NCBI GenBank assembly: GCA_023416735.1
Contig: JAEZGX010000030.1
Location: forward strand, 124,001-188,000
Length of the DNA stretch: 64,000 nt
Direction: 5' to 3'
From: Verrucomicrobiota bacterium
GTDB lineage: Bacteria > Verrucomicrobiota > Verrucomicrobiia > Opitutales > Opitutaceae
Position 1 is the stretch's first letter. Each line of letters opens with the position of its first letter. The translations under genes were made by a program, and so were the position numbers. This document shows positions 35,619 to 44,732 of this stretch, piece after piece. The notes below the pieces were generated by a model, which did not search any database, was not told where the DNA came from, and was given only the letters and a program-made list of their open reading frames with translations.

Positions 35619-35691
35619 GGGAAAAGTCTGTGACCGAAACACCCCGCCGCCCCGGGAGCAAGGCGCAACCCGCGGCGCCCGCGCCGAGCTT

Positions 35692-35717
35692 TGTCATTCT
35701 GAGGCGAAGCCGAAGAC
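35692..35717 (+). repeat. CATTCTGAGGCGAAGC repeat, copy 2
   Basis: TGTCATTCTGAGGCGAAGCC followed by GAAGAC. It is a variant of the copy at 32081-32106 with inserted or changed bases in the stem. It lies in the spacer between proS and the hypothetical gene at 35829. Confidence 0.6.
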
Positions 35718-35828
35718 TCCACGCCCCGGAGCCTTCATGGCCTCCGAAGGCGCTCGCCCCGCAAATCCCTCTTGCCCGACCCTCCTCCGCCTTGCTCCTC
35801 GCCCCGCGCTCCGTCTTCCTGCTCTCCG

Positions 35829-36443
35829 ATGTCCGCGTCCCGCTCCCGCCAGCCTTGGTCAATGAAATGGATCTTCGTCGCGATCCTCCTCGTGATCGTG
35901 CCTTACACGTTCATCCGGCTGCGCTACCAAAAACCAAATCCCGCGTTCGAACCTTACGCGGACATGAAGAACCAGGCCAACACCCTCCGCCTCCTCTCCG
36001 CCGGCTACCAACGCATCACCCTCGAAGCCGGCCGCCCCGTCGAATCGCCGCGCCTCAACACGCCCACCGCTCCCACCTCCGCCGCGCTCCCGGGCCTCCC
36101 TTCCGCGCTTGCCGAAACCCTCATCGATCAACCGTTCCTCCCCCGCGAGGTCGTTTCCGTCACCGCCGCCGCCGCCGCGAACTCACTCTTCGCCTACCCC
36201 ATTCTCATCAGCTGCACGTTGCCCGATCAAAAACACCAACTCGCTGGCGGATTCCTCTACGTCCGCGAGGACGAGCTGATCTTCGTTCCGCAATTCGAAA
36301 ACATCGACGGCGCTCTCTCCGCCCGCACCCGCGAACACGTCCTCCGCCTCACCGTCCCCGCCGGCTCACTCAAACCCGGCACCTACCGCTGCACGGTCCC
36401 CGGCGCGCACACCTCCAAATCGTGGCCCCTCGAAGTTCGTTAG
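35829..36443 (+). CDS. Hypothetical membrane-anchored protein
   Basis: A protein of 204 aa if it starts at 35829, or 193 aa from the internal ATG at 35862 (MKWIFVAILLVIVPYTFIRL). The N-terminal hydrophobic helix looks like a signal anchor. The remaining residues are predicted to be extracytoplasmic. The C-terminal part, with YVREDELIFVPQFENIDGAL, VLRLTVPAGSLKPGTYRC and SKSWPLEVR, suggests an immunoglobulin-like beta fold. No family was recognised. It is divergent from proS and lies 113 bp before argA on the same strand. Confidence 0.7.
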   Translation: MSASRSRQPWSMKWIFVAILLVIVPYTFIRLRYQKPNPAFEPYADMKNQANTLRLLSAGYQRITLEAGRPVESPRLNTPTAPTSAALPGLPSALAETLIDQPFLPREVVSVTAAAAANSLFAYPILISCTLPDQKHQLAGGFLYVREDELIFVPQFENIDGALSARTREHVLRLTVPAGSLKPGTYRCTVPGAHTSKSWPLEVR

Positions 36444-36556
36444 CCTGGACGCCCACGCTCCACCGCGGCGCCCCACTGCGGCCAGCATCCGCGAGCCGTT
36501 GCCCGCGCAACTATTGACGCGACCCGCTCCTTCCTCGAAAAACGCGCCCCATCTCA

Positions 36557-37900
36557 ATGAGCAACGGCCCCGGCCAATCCACGCCCCTCCCGACTTCGAC
36601 CGCCCTCGCGACGACGATCAAGCCCACCGATCTCCGCGGCATCCTTCAATACGTGCCGCGCTTCCAAGGCCAGATTTTCGTCATCGCGATCGATGGTTCC
36701 ATCGTCGCCGACGAAAACTTCGCCAACCTCCTCGTCGACCTCGCCGTCCTCCGCTCCCTCGACATCAAACTCGTCCTCGTTCACGGCATCGGTCAGCAGA
36801 TCCAGGAGCTCTCCACGAGCCGCAGTATCCCGATTTCGAATACTGACGGCACCGGCGTCACCGACGCCCCCACGCTCGACCTGGCCATCCGCGCCTCGTC
36901 CCGCGTCTCGCACGCCCTCATCGAAGGCCTCACGCAAAATTCCCTGAAATGCGCCGTCACCAACGCCGTGCGCGCCCTCCCCCTCGGCATCATCCGGGGC
37001 GTCGATCAACAATTCACCGGTCGCGTCGATCGCATCGATAAAGATTTCCTTACGGGTCTCATCGACCGCGACGTCGTTCCCATCCTTTCGCCGATCGGCT
37101 TCGGCCCCGACGGCCGTTCGCTCCGGGTCAACTCCGACCTCCTCGCCGCCGAGCTCGCCGAATCCCTCCAGGCCACGAAGGTCATCTATCTCACCCCGCA
37201 CGCCGGACTCGTGATCGACGGCGAATTTCGCCGCGACATCTCCGTCGACGCCATGCGCAAGCTCCTCGCCGAGCGCCCCGAGTCCGTCGCCGAGGCCACC
37301 CGCAGCAAAGCCGTCCACGCCGTCAAAGCCATCGAGACCGGCACGCCGCGCGTTCACATCGTCGACGGCCGCATCTTCGATGGCCTGCTCAACGAGGTCT
37401 TCTCCAACGAAGGCGTCGGCTCGCTCGTTTACGGCAACGACTACCAGCAGATCCGCAAAGCCCGCAAAAGCGACGTCCGCCTCATCTACAGCCTCACGCG
37501 CAGCGCCGTCCGCCGCGAAGAGCTCCTCCACCGCACGCAACAGGCGATCGAAAAGAACATCGACCAGTTCTTCGTCTTCGAAATCGACGAAAACATCATC
37601 GCCTGCGTCACGCTCTATTTTTACCCCGACAAGCCCGGCCTCGCCGAAGTCGGCTCGCTCTACGTCATGCCGTTCTATCACAACCGCGGCATCGGCAAGA
37701 AAATGGTCGAATACGCGATGCTCGTCGCCAAGGAGCGCGGCGCGAAAACCGTCATCGCTCTCTCGACGCAGAGTTTCGGCTTCTTCCAAAACGTTCTCGG
37801 TTTCGAAGAGGTCGACAAATCCTTCCTCCCCGAAGCCCGCCTCAAGACCTACGAAGAGAGCGGCCGCAACGCCAAGGTCCTCCTCAAGCACCTCGCCTGA
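36557..37900 (+). CDS. argA: Amino-acid N-acetyltransferase (N-acetylglutamate synthase)
   Basis: A 447-aa ArgA-type enzyme. The N-terminal amino-acid-kinase-like domain (about 20-290) includes IFVIAIDGSIV and LVLVHGIGQQIQE. The C-terminal GNAT domain (about 300-447) has VGSLYVMPFYHNRGIGKKMVEY, the acetyl-CoA-binding motif, and FFQNVLGFEEVDK. It makes N-acetylglutamate for arginine synthesis. The kinase-like domain lacks a full catalytic set and probably binds arginine for feedback control, as in other ArgA proteins. No other arg gene is in the window. Confidence 0.92.
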   Translation: MSNGPGQSTPLPTSTALATTIKPTDLRGILQYVPRFQGQIFVIAIDGSIVADENFANLLVDLAVLRSLDIKLVLVHGIGQQIQELSTSRSIPISNTDGTGVTDAPTLDLAIRASSRVSHALIEGLTQNSLKCAVTNAVRALPLGIIRGVDQQFTGRVDRIDKDFLTGLIDRDVVPILSPIGFGPDGRSLRVNSDLLAAELAESLQATKVIYLTPHAGLVIDGEFRRDISVDAMRKLLAERPESVAEATRSKAVHAVKAIETGTPRVHIVDGRIFDGLLNEVFSNEGVGSLVYGNDYQQIRKARKSDVRLIYSLTRSAVRREELLHRTQQAIEKNIDQFFVFEIDENIIACVTLYFYPDKPGLAEVGSLYVMPFYHNRGIGKKMVEYAMLVAKERGAKTVIALSTQSFGFFQNVLGFEEVDKSFLPEARLKTYEESGRNAKVLLKHLA

Positions 37901-37937
37901 CCGCGCGTCTTCGCTCCCTCTCCAACTCTCCCTCCCC

Positions 37938-38702
37938 TCACCTTCCCGCCTCGACCCGTTCCCACGCCTCCACATACCTGCGGCCCAGCTCCCGCAGCGC
38001 CGCCGCATCGAAATGCAACGAATCTCCCTTGTGCCCCAACCCGTCCGCCTTCACTAGCGCGCACCGCGGCACCAACTCCGGCACCTTCGCCAGCGCCGCA
38101 TTGATCCTCCCGCCGCCCGCGACGAAATGCCCAATCTCGCCGACCACCACCGGCACCTCCTCCGCGCCCAAATCTTTCCTCAGTTGCGCGATCATCGCCG
38201 CAAACCGCTCCGCATAGGTCGCTGCATTTTCCGGCGCCGCGTCGCTCTCGCCCTGATGCCATAAAATCCCCGCGAGCTTTCCCCGAGCCATCGCCTCCCG
38301 CGCACGATCCAGCGTGTTGTTATAGAGATAGTGCCCCGGTCTCCACTCTTCGAGCGACGAACCGCCAAACGCCGCCGGTATCACTCCCACCACGACACCC
38401 GGCTGCTTCTCCGCTACCACGCGCGCAAACGTCGACCCGAGCCCGACGCCGACGATCGCCGGCTTGTCGTAATGCATCGGATCCACCGCCGGCACCCACT
38501 CATATCGCTTGTTCATCATGAACACGCGCGGATGCACGACCTGATCCTGCACCTCGACCGCGCCCCGCCCGGCCATATTCGACTGACCGATCAATAGAAA
38601 GAGCTGCATGCTCTCCGCTGCTTCCGGCGTTTTCACCACTCGCACGGAAGCACATCCTGCAAGCGCCATCACCACCGCGAGGCAAAACAGCGTCTTCATC
38701 AT
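37938..38702 (-). CDS. Sialate-O-acetylesterase-like SGNH lipoprotein
   Basis: A 254-aa exported SGNH esterase of the SASA (DUF303) type. The N-terminus has a lipobox (LAGC, Cys17). Block I is FLLIGQSNMAGRG with nucleophile Ser41. GVIPAAFGGSSLEEW and GILWHQGESDA follow, and the Asp/His pair lies in DSLHFDAAAL near residues 233-236. It probably deacetylates sugars at the cell envelope. The RidA gene lies 10 bp upstream on the same strand, so they may be co-transcribed. Confidence 0.88.
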   Translation of the reverse strand: MMKTLFCLAVVMALAGCASVRVVKTPEAAESMQLFLLIGQSNMAGRGAVEVQDQVVHPRVFMMNKRYEWVPAVDPMHYDKPAIVGVGLGSTFARVVAEKQPGVVVGVIPAAFGGSSLEEWRPGHYLYNNTLDRAREAMARGKLAGILWHQGESDAAPENAATYAERFAAMIAQLRKDLGAEEVPVVVGEIGHFVAGGGRINAALAKVPELVPRCALVKADGLGHKGDSLHFDAAALRELGRRYVEAWERVEAGR

Positions 38703-38712
38703 TTGCCCGGGA

Positions 38713-39174
38713 TCACGCTTTCACTTCCACCACCACCTGCACTTCCACCGTCGATCCCCGCGGCAATCCATTCACCGCCACCGCCGCGCGCGCATGCTTC
38801 CCCGCCTGGCCAAACACCGCCACGAACAAATCGCTCGCCCCATTGATCACCGCCGGGCTGTCCGCAAACCCATCCACCGCATTCACAAATCCATTCACCA
38901 TCACCACGCGCGCCACCTGATCCAGCGATCCGAGCGCCGCCTTGATGTTGGCCAGCGTGTTCAACGCACAAATCTCCGCCGACTTCTTCGCCGCTTCGAT
39001 CGTCTGCTCTTTCCCGACCTGCCCGACATGCGTCATCTTTCCGTCCAACATCGAAATCGTCCCCGCGCAATACAGCAGGTTCCCCGTCCGCACCGTCGCC
39101 ACATAACTGCCCGCCGCGGCAGGCGGAGTCGGCAACGTCAATCCAAGTTCAACCAATTTCGATTCGGGATTCAT
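38713..39174 (-). CDS. RidA family protein
   Basis: A 153-aa YjgF/RidA-like protein. GNLLYCAGTISMLDGK and ALNTLANIKAALGSLDQVARVVMVNGFVN are characteristic, and the C-terminus VAVNGLPRGSTVEVQVVVEVKA is close to the usual signature. Canonical RidA deaminates reactive 2-aminoacrylate and contains a conserved Arg before the C-terminal Glu; here PRGSTVEVQ is present. This longer version belongs to an Atu/YjgF-like subgroup whose substrates are unknown. It sits 10 bp upstream of the SGNH esterase gene. Confidence 0.88.
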   Translation of the reverse strand: MNPESKLVELGLTLPTPPAAAGSYVATVRTGNLLYCAGTISMLDGKMTHVGQVGKEQTIEAAKKSAEICALNTLANIKAALGSLDQVARVVMVNGFVNAVDGFADSPAVINGASDLFVAVFGQAGKHARAAVAVNGLPRGSTVEVQVVVEVKA

Positions 39175-39366
39175 CCCCCCAAGCTCGCGAACCGCCTCCG
39201 CGAATCAACGCACATTTTTATCCTTCCTTCGCAACGTGCCATCTAGTGCACAACTCCGTCTCGCGCGCGCCTTCATCGCTTCGCCGAGACACCGCATTTC
39301 GATCTTTTCCGCTTCGCTTTCTTTCGTGTCCTTCGTGACTCAACTGATCTTCGTCCTCTTCTCTCC

Positions 39367-40620
39367 ATGACTTTTCGCGACTGGCAATCCCTCGATCCCG
39401 CCGACGCCGCCCGCGAGCTCCACCGCCGCGTCCGCACGCTTCCCCCCACCCAACAACGCGCCGTCGTCACTCATCTCGTTTCCGAATCCGCTCTCACCGA
39501 CGCCTTCGCGCGCTCCTCGCCATCCGCCCCCCTCTCGCGCGTTCCTTATCTCCTCAAAGATCTCTTCGACGTCGCCCACCTCCCCACTTTCGCCGGTTCC
39601 ACGTTCCTTCCCGAAGTTCGTCCCACACCTTCGCGCAACAGCCACCTCGTCGACACCCTTCACACCGCCGGCGCCGTCTTCGCCGGCAAAACTCACCTCC
39701 ACGAATTCGCCTACGGCATCACGGGCGAAAATCCGCACTACGGCGACTGCGAACACCCGCGCCTCCCCGGCCGCACCACCGGCGGCTCGAGCAGCGGTTC
39801 CGCCGCCGCCGTCGCCGCCGGCATTGTCCCGCTCGCCATCGGCACCGACACCGGCGGCTCCGTTCGCGTCCCCGCCGCATTCTGCGGTCTCTTCGGCTTT
39901 CGACTTCCCCCCGGCGATCCGTTTATCGCCGACGCCTTCTCGCTTTCACCGTCCTGCGACACCGCCGGTTGGTTCACCGCCGATGCGTCCGACATGCGCG
40001 AAACGATCTCCGCCCTCATCGGCCTTGCCCCCGCTCCGACCCAAGCACCCCGCGGCTGCTTCCTCGAACTTCCTCACCTCGATCCCGAAGTCTCGCTCGC
40101 CTTCCGTTCTGCCGCCTCCGCGTTCGCCCCTCCCGCCGACACCGCCACCCGCGAATCACTTTCGTCCGGCTTCGCCCCCACGCTCGACGCCTACAACACC
40201 ATCGTCGCCCACGAGGCCTGGAAAACTCACCGCACCTGGTTTGATCGTTACCGCCACCGCTACGATCCCTTCGTTGAACAGCGCCTCCAACGCGCCTCCA
40301 CGCTCCCCGCCGAGCAAATCCAATCCGCCTACGATCGCCGCATCGCCACGCGCGAACTCTGGCAGACTTACTTTTCCGCTTTCGATTTCCTCATCCTCCC
40401 CGCCACCCCCTTCCCCGCGCTCACCAAACCCGACTGCACGTTCGAAAACCGCCAGCGGCTCCTCACGCTGACCGCACCCGCCAGCCTCGGCGGGCTCCCC
40501 GTTCTCACCATTCCCGTCCCCCTCCCTTCCGGCTTCACCACCGGTCTCCAACTCATCGTCGCCCACCCCCGCTCCCCCGTCATCCCCTGGGCCCTCTCCC
40601 AACAATCCTGCTTCCCTTAA
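39367..40620 (+). CDS. Amidase signature family protein
   Basis: A 417-aa amidase. The Ser-Ser-Lys catalytic triad is visible: Lys64 in LLKDLFD, cis-Ser141 in GRTTGGSSSGSAA, and nucleophile Ser165 in GTDTGGSVRVP. It is shorter than GatA (about 480 aa), and GatB and GatC are not adjacent, so a small-molecule amidase (amide, carbamate or allophanate type) is more likely. Its stop codon overlaps that of the convergent amidohydrolase gene (shared TTAA, 40617-40620). A TTCGTGTCC-type repeat lies at 39321-39346, just upstream. Confidence 0.88.
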   Translation: MTFRDWQSLDPADAARELHRRVRTLPPTQQRAVVTHLVSESALTDAFARSSPSAPLSRVPYLLKDLFDVAHLPTFAGSTFLPEVRPTPSRNSHLVDTLHTAGAVFAGKTHLHEFAYGITGENPHYGDCEHPRLPGRTTGGSSSGSAAAVAAGIVPLAIGTDTGGSVRVPAAFCGLFGFRLPPGDPFIADAFSLSPSCDTAGWFTADASDMRETISALIGLAPAPTQAPRGCFLELPHLDPEVSLAFRSAASAFAPPADTATRESLSSGFAPTLDAYNTIVAHEAWKTHRTWFDRYRHRYDPFVEQRLQRASTLPAEQIQSAYDRRIATRELWQTYFSAFDFLILPATPFPALTKPDCTFENRQRLLTLTAPASLGGLPVLTIPVPLPSGFTTGLQLIVAHPRSPVIPWALSQQSCFP

Positions 40621-41522
40621 TCGTTCTCGTTCTCGCTCTCTTTCTCCCCCCTCAACCCCAACAACTGCGCAACATTCCCGCCCATCACGCCCTCATCCGC
40701 CCCGCCGCGTTTCGCTTCCGCCACAAATCGCCTCATCTCCGCTTCCACGCTCACTCGCGGATACAAATTGAGCGGATAATCCGATCCAAACAGCACCCGC
40801 TCCCGCCCGAGCACCGGCATCGCCTGCGCCCACACTTTCTCGTCATATAGCAACGGCGACGCCGCCGTATCGAAAAAGACATTACGCCGCTCCGCCAACC
40901 GCGTGTCGCGCATCGCCAGCATTCCGCCCCAGTGCGCCAGCACAAAGCTCGTCCGCGGAAAGGTCCGCGCCAGCCACACGAAATCCTTCGCCGGCGTCTC
41001 CACCCAGCCAGGAAATCGTCTACTCTCCGGATCCGCCGCGTGCAAATTCACCGGCAGTTTCAAATCCGCCGCCAGCGCCATCACTTCTCCAAACGCCGGA
41101 TCCTGCACGGAGAATCCTTGCGAATGCGGCGACATCTCCCCGATCCCAATCAATCCGTCCCCGCACGCCCGCCGCACTTCCTCCACCGCCGCCGCCGCGC
41201 CCGCCGCCGGGTGAAACACCGCAAAGGCCGACAACCGGTCCGGATGCGCCCGCACGCACTCCGCATAAAATCGATTCTGCCAAACACAGGTGTCGTGCTT
41301 TTCCCAATACCACCCGAGCAACACCGCCCGGTCCACGCCGCCCGCATCCATCGCGCGCAACAACGCCTCCACCCTCGGCAACGATTGCACCGGTCGCCCA
41401 TCGCGCCGCCGCCGCGTGCACAGCAGCGCCCAATGTTTCTCCTCCCGCAACGCCGCCCACCCCGCGGGATCGATGTCCACTTCCGGCGGATACAAATGAA
41501 CGTGGCCGTCAATCACGCGCAT
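40617..41522 (-). CDS. Amidohydrolase family protein
   Basis: A 301-aa TIM-barrel metal-dependent hydrolase. The start at 41522 gives MRVIDGHVHLYPP, with the HxH metal motif at residues 7-9. VNLHAADPE, VLAHWGG and LFGSDYPLN supply further metal and catalytic residues. It resembles amidohydrolase_2 (decarboxylase/lactonase-like) proteins. The longer frame to 41597 adds residues encoded by a repeat. The last residues (EKESENEND) are encoded by a TTCTCG repeat, and the stop overlaps the convergent amidase stop. Confidence 0.86.
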   Translation of the reverse strand: MRVIDGHVHLYPPEVDIDPAGWAALREEKHWALLCTRRRRDGRPVQSLPRVEALLRAMDAGGVDRAVLLGWYWEKHDTCVWQNRFYAECVRAHPDRLSAFAVFHPAAGAAAAVEEVRRACGDGLIGIGEMSPHSQGFSVQDPAFGEVMALAADLKLPVNLHAADPESRRFPGWVETPAKDFVWLARTFPRTSFVLAHWGGMLAMRDTRLAERRNVFFDTAASPLLYDEKVWAQAMPVLGRERVLFGSDYPLNLYPRVSVEAEMRRFVAEAKRGGADEGVMGGNVAQLLGLRGEKESENEND

Positions 41523-41685
41523 AACCTCGCCGAGCCTGCCTCCCGCCCCCTTCAACGCAATCCCCACCTCCGTCGCGCTCTCTCTATTAGCGTTCATTCG
41601 CGTCCACTCGCGGTTAAAAATCCCGCTGGTTTGTCTTTCGTGACTTTCGCGTGTTTCGCGGGCTAATAAACCTCAACCCCCTCCC

Positions 41686-43023
41686 ATGCTCCAACGCTTC
41701 TTCCGTCTCGTCGAAAACCGCACCACCGTTGGACGTGAACTCCAGGCCGGCCTCACCACCTTCGCCGCGATGGCCTACATCCTCGCCGTCAACCCCGCGA
41801 TCCTCTCCGCGACCGGCATGGACAAAGGCGCGCTCGTCACCGTCACCGCCCTCACCGCGGCCATCGCCACCGCGATCATGGCGCTGCTCACGAACTATCC
41901 CATCGCGCTCGCGCCCGGCATGGGAATCAACGCGTTTTTCACTTTCACCATCGTCCTCGGCAAAGGCGTGCCGTGGCCCGAAGCGCTCGGCATGGTCTTC
42001 GTCAACGGCGTCATCTTCCTCATCCTCTCCGTCACCGGCGTCCGCGAAAAAATCATCGGCGCCATTCCGCACGCGCTGAAAATCGCCATCACCTGCGGCA
42101 TCGGTCTCTTCATCGCTTTCATCGGCCTCAAAAACGGCGGCATCATCGTCGCCCATTCCGACACCTTCGTCTCCCACGGCAACTTCGCCTCCGGCCCCGT
42201 CGCCCTCTGCCTCGCCGGTATTCTTCTCACCGCCATCCTCGTCGCTCGCCGCGTCCCCGGCGCCATCGTTCTCGGCATCGCCGCCATCACCATCGCAGGA
42301 CTTTTCATCCCCGCGAGCGACACCGCCAACGTAACCCAACTCCCCGACTCCTTCATCGCTGCACCCGCCTCTCCCGCTCCGATTTTCCTCAAACTCACTT
42401 TCGACTTTCTCACCAACTCGTCCGCCTTCCTCCTCGCCCTCCCGCTCATCCTCACGCTCCTGCTCGTCGATATGTTCGACAACATCGGCACGCTCATCGG
42501 CGTCACCAAGCGCGCCGGTTTCCTTCGTCCCGACGGCACGCTCCCCAAAGCCGGCCGCGCTCTCACCGCCGACTCGATAGCCACCATTCTCTCCGCCCTT
42601 TGCGGCACGTCCACCGTCGTCAGCTATATTGAGTCCGCCTCCGGGGTCGAAGCCGGCGGTCGCACCGGGCTCACCACCCTGACCACAGCCGCACTCATGC
42701 TGGTCGCACTTCTTTTCACTCCGCTCATTCTCATCATCCCCGCGGCTGCCACCGCGCCCGCTCTCGTGATCGTCGGCATCTTCATGATGCAATCCGTCAC
42801 CGAAATCGGTATGAAGGATTTCGCCGTCGCCGCACCCGCCGTTCTCACAATCCTCGCGATCCCGCTCACGTTCAGCATCGCCGAGGGCATCGGCCTTGGC
42901 CTCATCGCCGCCGCCTTCCTCGCCCTCGGTCTCGCGCGCCCGAAAAGCATCACTTTCACGGGCTATCTCATCGCCGCCATCTTCTTCCTCCAATTCTTTC
43001 ATCTCTGGCCCTTCGACGCCTGA
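41686..43023 (+). CDS. NCS2 family purine permease (AzgA-like)
   Basis: A 445-aa inner-membrane transporter with about 12 hydrophobic helices. The N-terminus ELQAGLTTFAAMAYILAVNP and the following NYPIALAPGMGINAFFTF are signatures of the AzgA-like adenine/guanine/hypoxanthine group. LLLVDMFDNIGTLIGVTKRAG and ALCGTSTVVSYIESASGV cover the central substrate-binding motifs. It probably imports purine bases by proton symport. A TPR gene follows 13 bp later, and an ABC importer for a heterocycle-type ligand lies beyond. Confidence 0.92.
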   Translation: MLQRFFRLVENRTTVGRELQAGLTTFAAMAYILAVNPAILSATGMDKGALVTVTALTAAIATAIMALLTNYPIALAPGMGINAFFTFTIVLGKGVPWPEALGMVFVNGVIFLILSVTGVREKIIGAIPHALKIAITCGIGLFIAFIGLKNGGIIVAHSDTFVSHGNFASGPVALCLAGILLTAILVARRVPGAIVLGIAAITIAGLFIPASDTANVTQLPDSFIAAPASPAPIFLKLTFDFLTNSSAFLLALPLILTLLLVDMFDNIGTLIGVTKRAGFLRPDGTLPKAGRALTADSIATILSALCGTSTVVSYIESASGVEAGGRTGLTTLTTAALMLVALLFTPLILIIPAAATAPALVIVGIFMMQSVTEIGMKDFAVAAPAVLTILAIPLTFSIAEGIGLGLIAAAFLALGLARPKSITFTGYLIAAIFFLQFFHLWPFDA

Positions 43024-43036
43024 TCCTCTCCCTACC

Positions 43037-43900
43037 ATGCGTCCGACCGCTTTCGCTCTTTTCGTTCTCGCCTCTGCCGCTCACGCCGCGACTTCCCTCG
43101 AGGTCGCCCGCGAACATTATCAAGCCAAACGCTACGACGAAGCCCGCGTTGCGTTCACCGAGCTCGCCACCGCCGAACCGCAAAATCCCGCGTTCCACTA
43201 CCACCTAGGGCTCGTCGCGATGAAAACGGGCGACATCGACGAAGCCATCCGCGCCTTCGAACTTGCCACCCAACTCGCTCCCGACAACTCCGACTACCAC
43301 ATGGAGCTCGGCGGCGCTTACGGCGCCAAAGCCGAACAGGTCGGTCTTCTCTCGAAGATGACGTGGGCCAAAAAATGTCAGGCCGCTCTCGAAAAATCCG
43401 TCGCCCTCGATCCCGACAACCTCGTCGCCCGCAACGGCCTCGTTTCCTATTATCGCGCCGCTCCCACCTTCGTCGGCGGCGGACTGCCCAAGGCCTACGA
43501 ACAAGCCGAAGAAATTCGCCGACGCGACCTCGTCATGGGCGCCGCCATCCTCGGCCAGCTCTACATCCGCGAGAAGAAATACGACGAGGCGATTTCCGTC
43601 TTCGCCGACGCCACCAAATCCCACCCCGACAACTACCACCTCCACTACCTCATCGGCCGCACCGCCGCCGACTCCGGCACGCACCTCGAACACGGCGAAC
43701 AAGCGCTCCGCCGCTGCCTCGAACTCACCCCCGGCCCCCGCGACCCTTCGCACGCTCACGTTCATTGGCGTCTCGGCCTCCTCGCCCAAAAACGCGGCGA
43801 TCTTTCCGCCGCCCGCGCTTCCTTCGAAAAATCTCTTTCTCTGGACCCGAATCTCTCCGAAGCCCGCGCCGCCCTCGACTCCCTTCCGCCTCCGTCCTGA
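43037..43900 (+). CDS. Exported TPR-repeat protein
   Basis: A 287-aa protein with a signal peptide (MRPTAFALFVLASAAHAA). It carries about five to six tetratricopeptide repeats, for example NPAFHYHLGLVAMKTGDIDEA, PDNSDYHMELGGAYG and HVHWRLGLLAQKRGDLSAARA. TPR arrays mediate protein-protein contacts; this one is probably periplasmic. There is no catalytic domain. The gene starts 13 bp after the NCS2 permease stop and could be in its operon. A TTCTCG repeat copy follows at 43903-43920. Confidence 0.88.
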   Translation: MRPTAFALFVLASAAHAATSLEVAREHYQAKRYDEARVAFTELATAEPQNPAFHYHLGLVAMKTGDIDEAIRAFELATQLAPDNSDYHMELGGAYGAKAEQVGLLSKMTWAKKCQAALEKSVALDPDNLVARNGLVSYYRAAPTFVGGGLPKAYEQAEEIRRRDLVMGAAILGQLYIREKKYDEAISVFADATKSHPDNYHLHYLIGRTAADSGTHLEHGEQALRRCLELTPGPRDPSHAHVHWRLGLLAQKRGDLSAARASFEKSLSLDPNLSEARAALDSLPPPS

Positions 43901-43953
43901 ATTCGTTCTCGTTCTCGTAATCATCCGCTTTCTCTCCCTTCCTACCCACCAGG

Positions 43954-44727
43954 ATGTCCGCCCTTCCTCTCGTCGAACTTCAAAACGTCACCCAACGTTT
44001 CGCCGACGGCCCGCCCATCCTCGATCGCGTTTCTCTCACCGCCGAACCGGGCGAATTCATCTCACTCATCGGCCCGAGCGGTTGCGGCAAATCCACGCTT
44101 CTGCGGCTGATCGCCGGACTCGTTCCCCTCACCTCCGGTTCACTCACCGTCGCCGGCCGCCCTCCCGCATCCGCCGCCACCGACCTCGCTTTCGTTTTCC
44201 AGGACCCCACGTTGCTCCCTTGGCTCACCGCCACGCGCAACGTCGAACTTCCCCTGAAACTCCGCGGCGTCGCCCCCGCCACCCGCCGCGCCGCCGCCGA
44301 GCGTTCGCTCGATCTGGTCCGTCTGCGTGATCGCGCCCACGCTTACCCGCGACAGCTTTCCGGCGGCCAGAAAATGCGCGTCTCCCTTGCTCGCGCCCTC
44401 GCGGTCTCGCCCAAACTCCTCCTCCTCGACGAGCCTTTCGGCGCGCTCGACGAAATCACCCGCGAACACCTCAACGAGGAACTCCTCGCCATCCGCGATG
44501 CCCAGTCCTGGACCGCATTCTTCGTCACCCACTCAGTCGCCGAAGCCGTCTTTCTCTCCACGCGCGTCGTCATCCTTTCCGCCAATCCCGGTCGTATCCG
44601 AAAAATCATCACCGTTCCGTTCGACTATCCGCGCACCGCCGATCTCCGCCTCACTCGCGCCTACCACGATCTCATCACCGAAGTCTCTCGCTCCCTCGCG
44701 GAGCCCATCATTCCGGCGAGCTCATAA
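43954..44727 (+). CDS. ABC transporter ATP-binding protein
   Basis: A 257-aa ATPase of the SsuB/TauB/ThiZ type. Walker A GPSGCGKST is at 40-48, the Q-loop VFQDPTLLPWL follows, the signature is LSGGQ at about 135-139, and Walker B is LLLLDEPFGALDE. The H-loop lies in FFVTHSVAEA. It powers import by the adjacent permease and binding protein. The permease gene starts 5 bp after the stop. Confidence 0.93.
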   Translation: MSALPLVELQNVTQRFADGPPILDRVSLTAEPGEFISLIGPSGCGKSTLLRLIAGLVPLTSGSLTVAGRPPASAATDLAFVFQDPTLLPWLTATRNVELPLKLRGVAPATRRAAAERSLDLVRLRDRAHAYPRQLSGGQKMRVSLARALAVSPKLLLLDEPFGALDEITREHLNEELLAIRDAQSWTAFFVTHSVAEAVFLSTRVVILSANPGRIRKIITVPFDYPRTADLRLTRAYHDLITEVSRSLAEPIIPASS

Positions 44728-44732
44728 CGTCC

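Noticed and set aside
41614..43038. 474-aa minus-strand acidic frame
   Set aside because: It is the complement of the NCS2 permease and consists of Asp/Glu/Gly-rich repeats typical of GC shadow.
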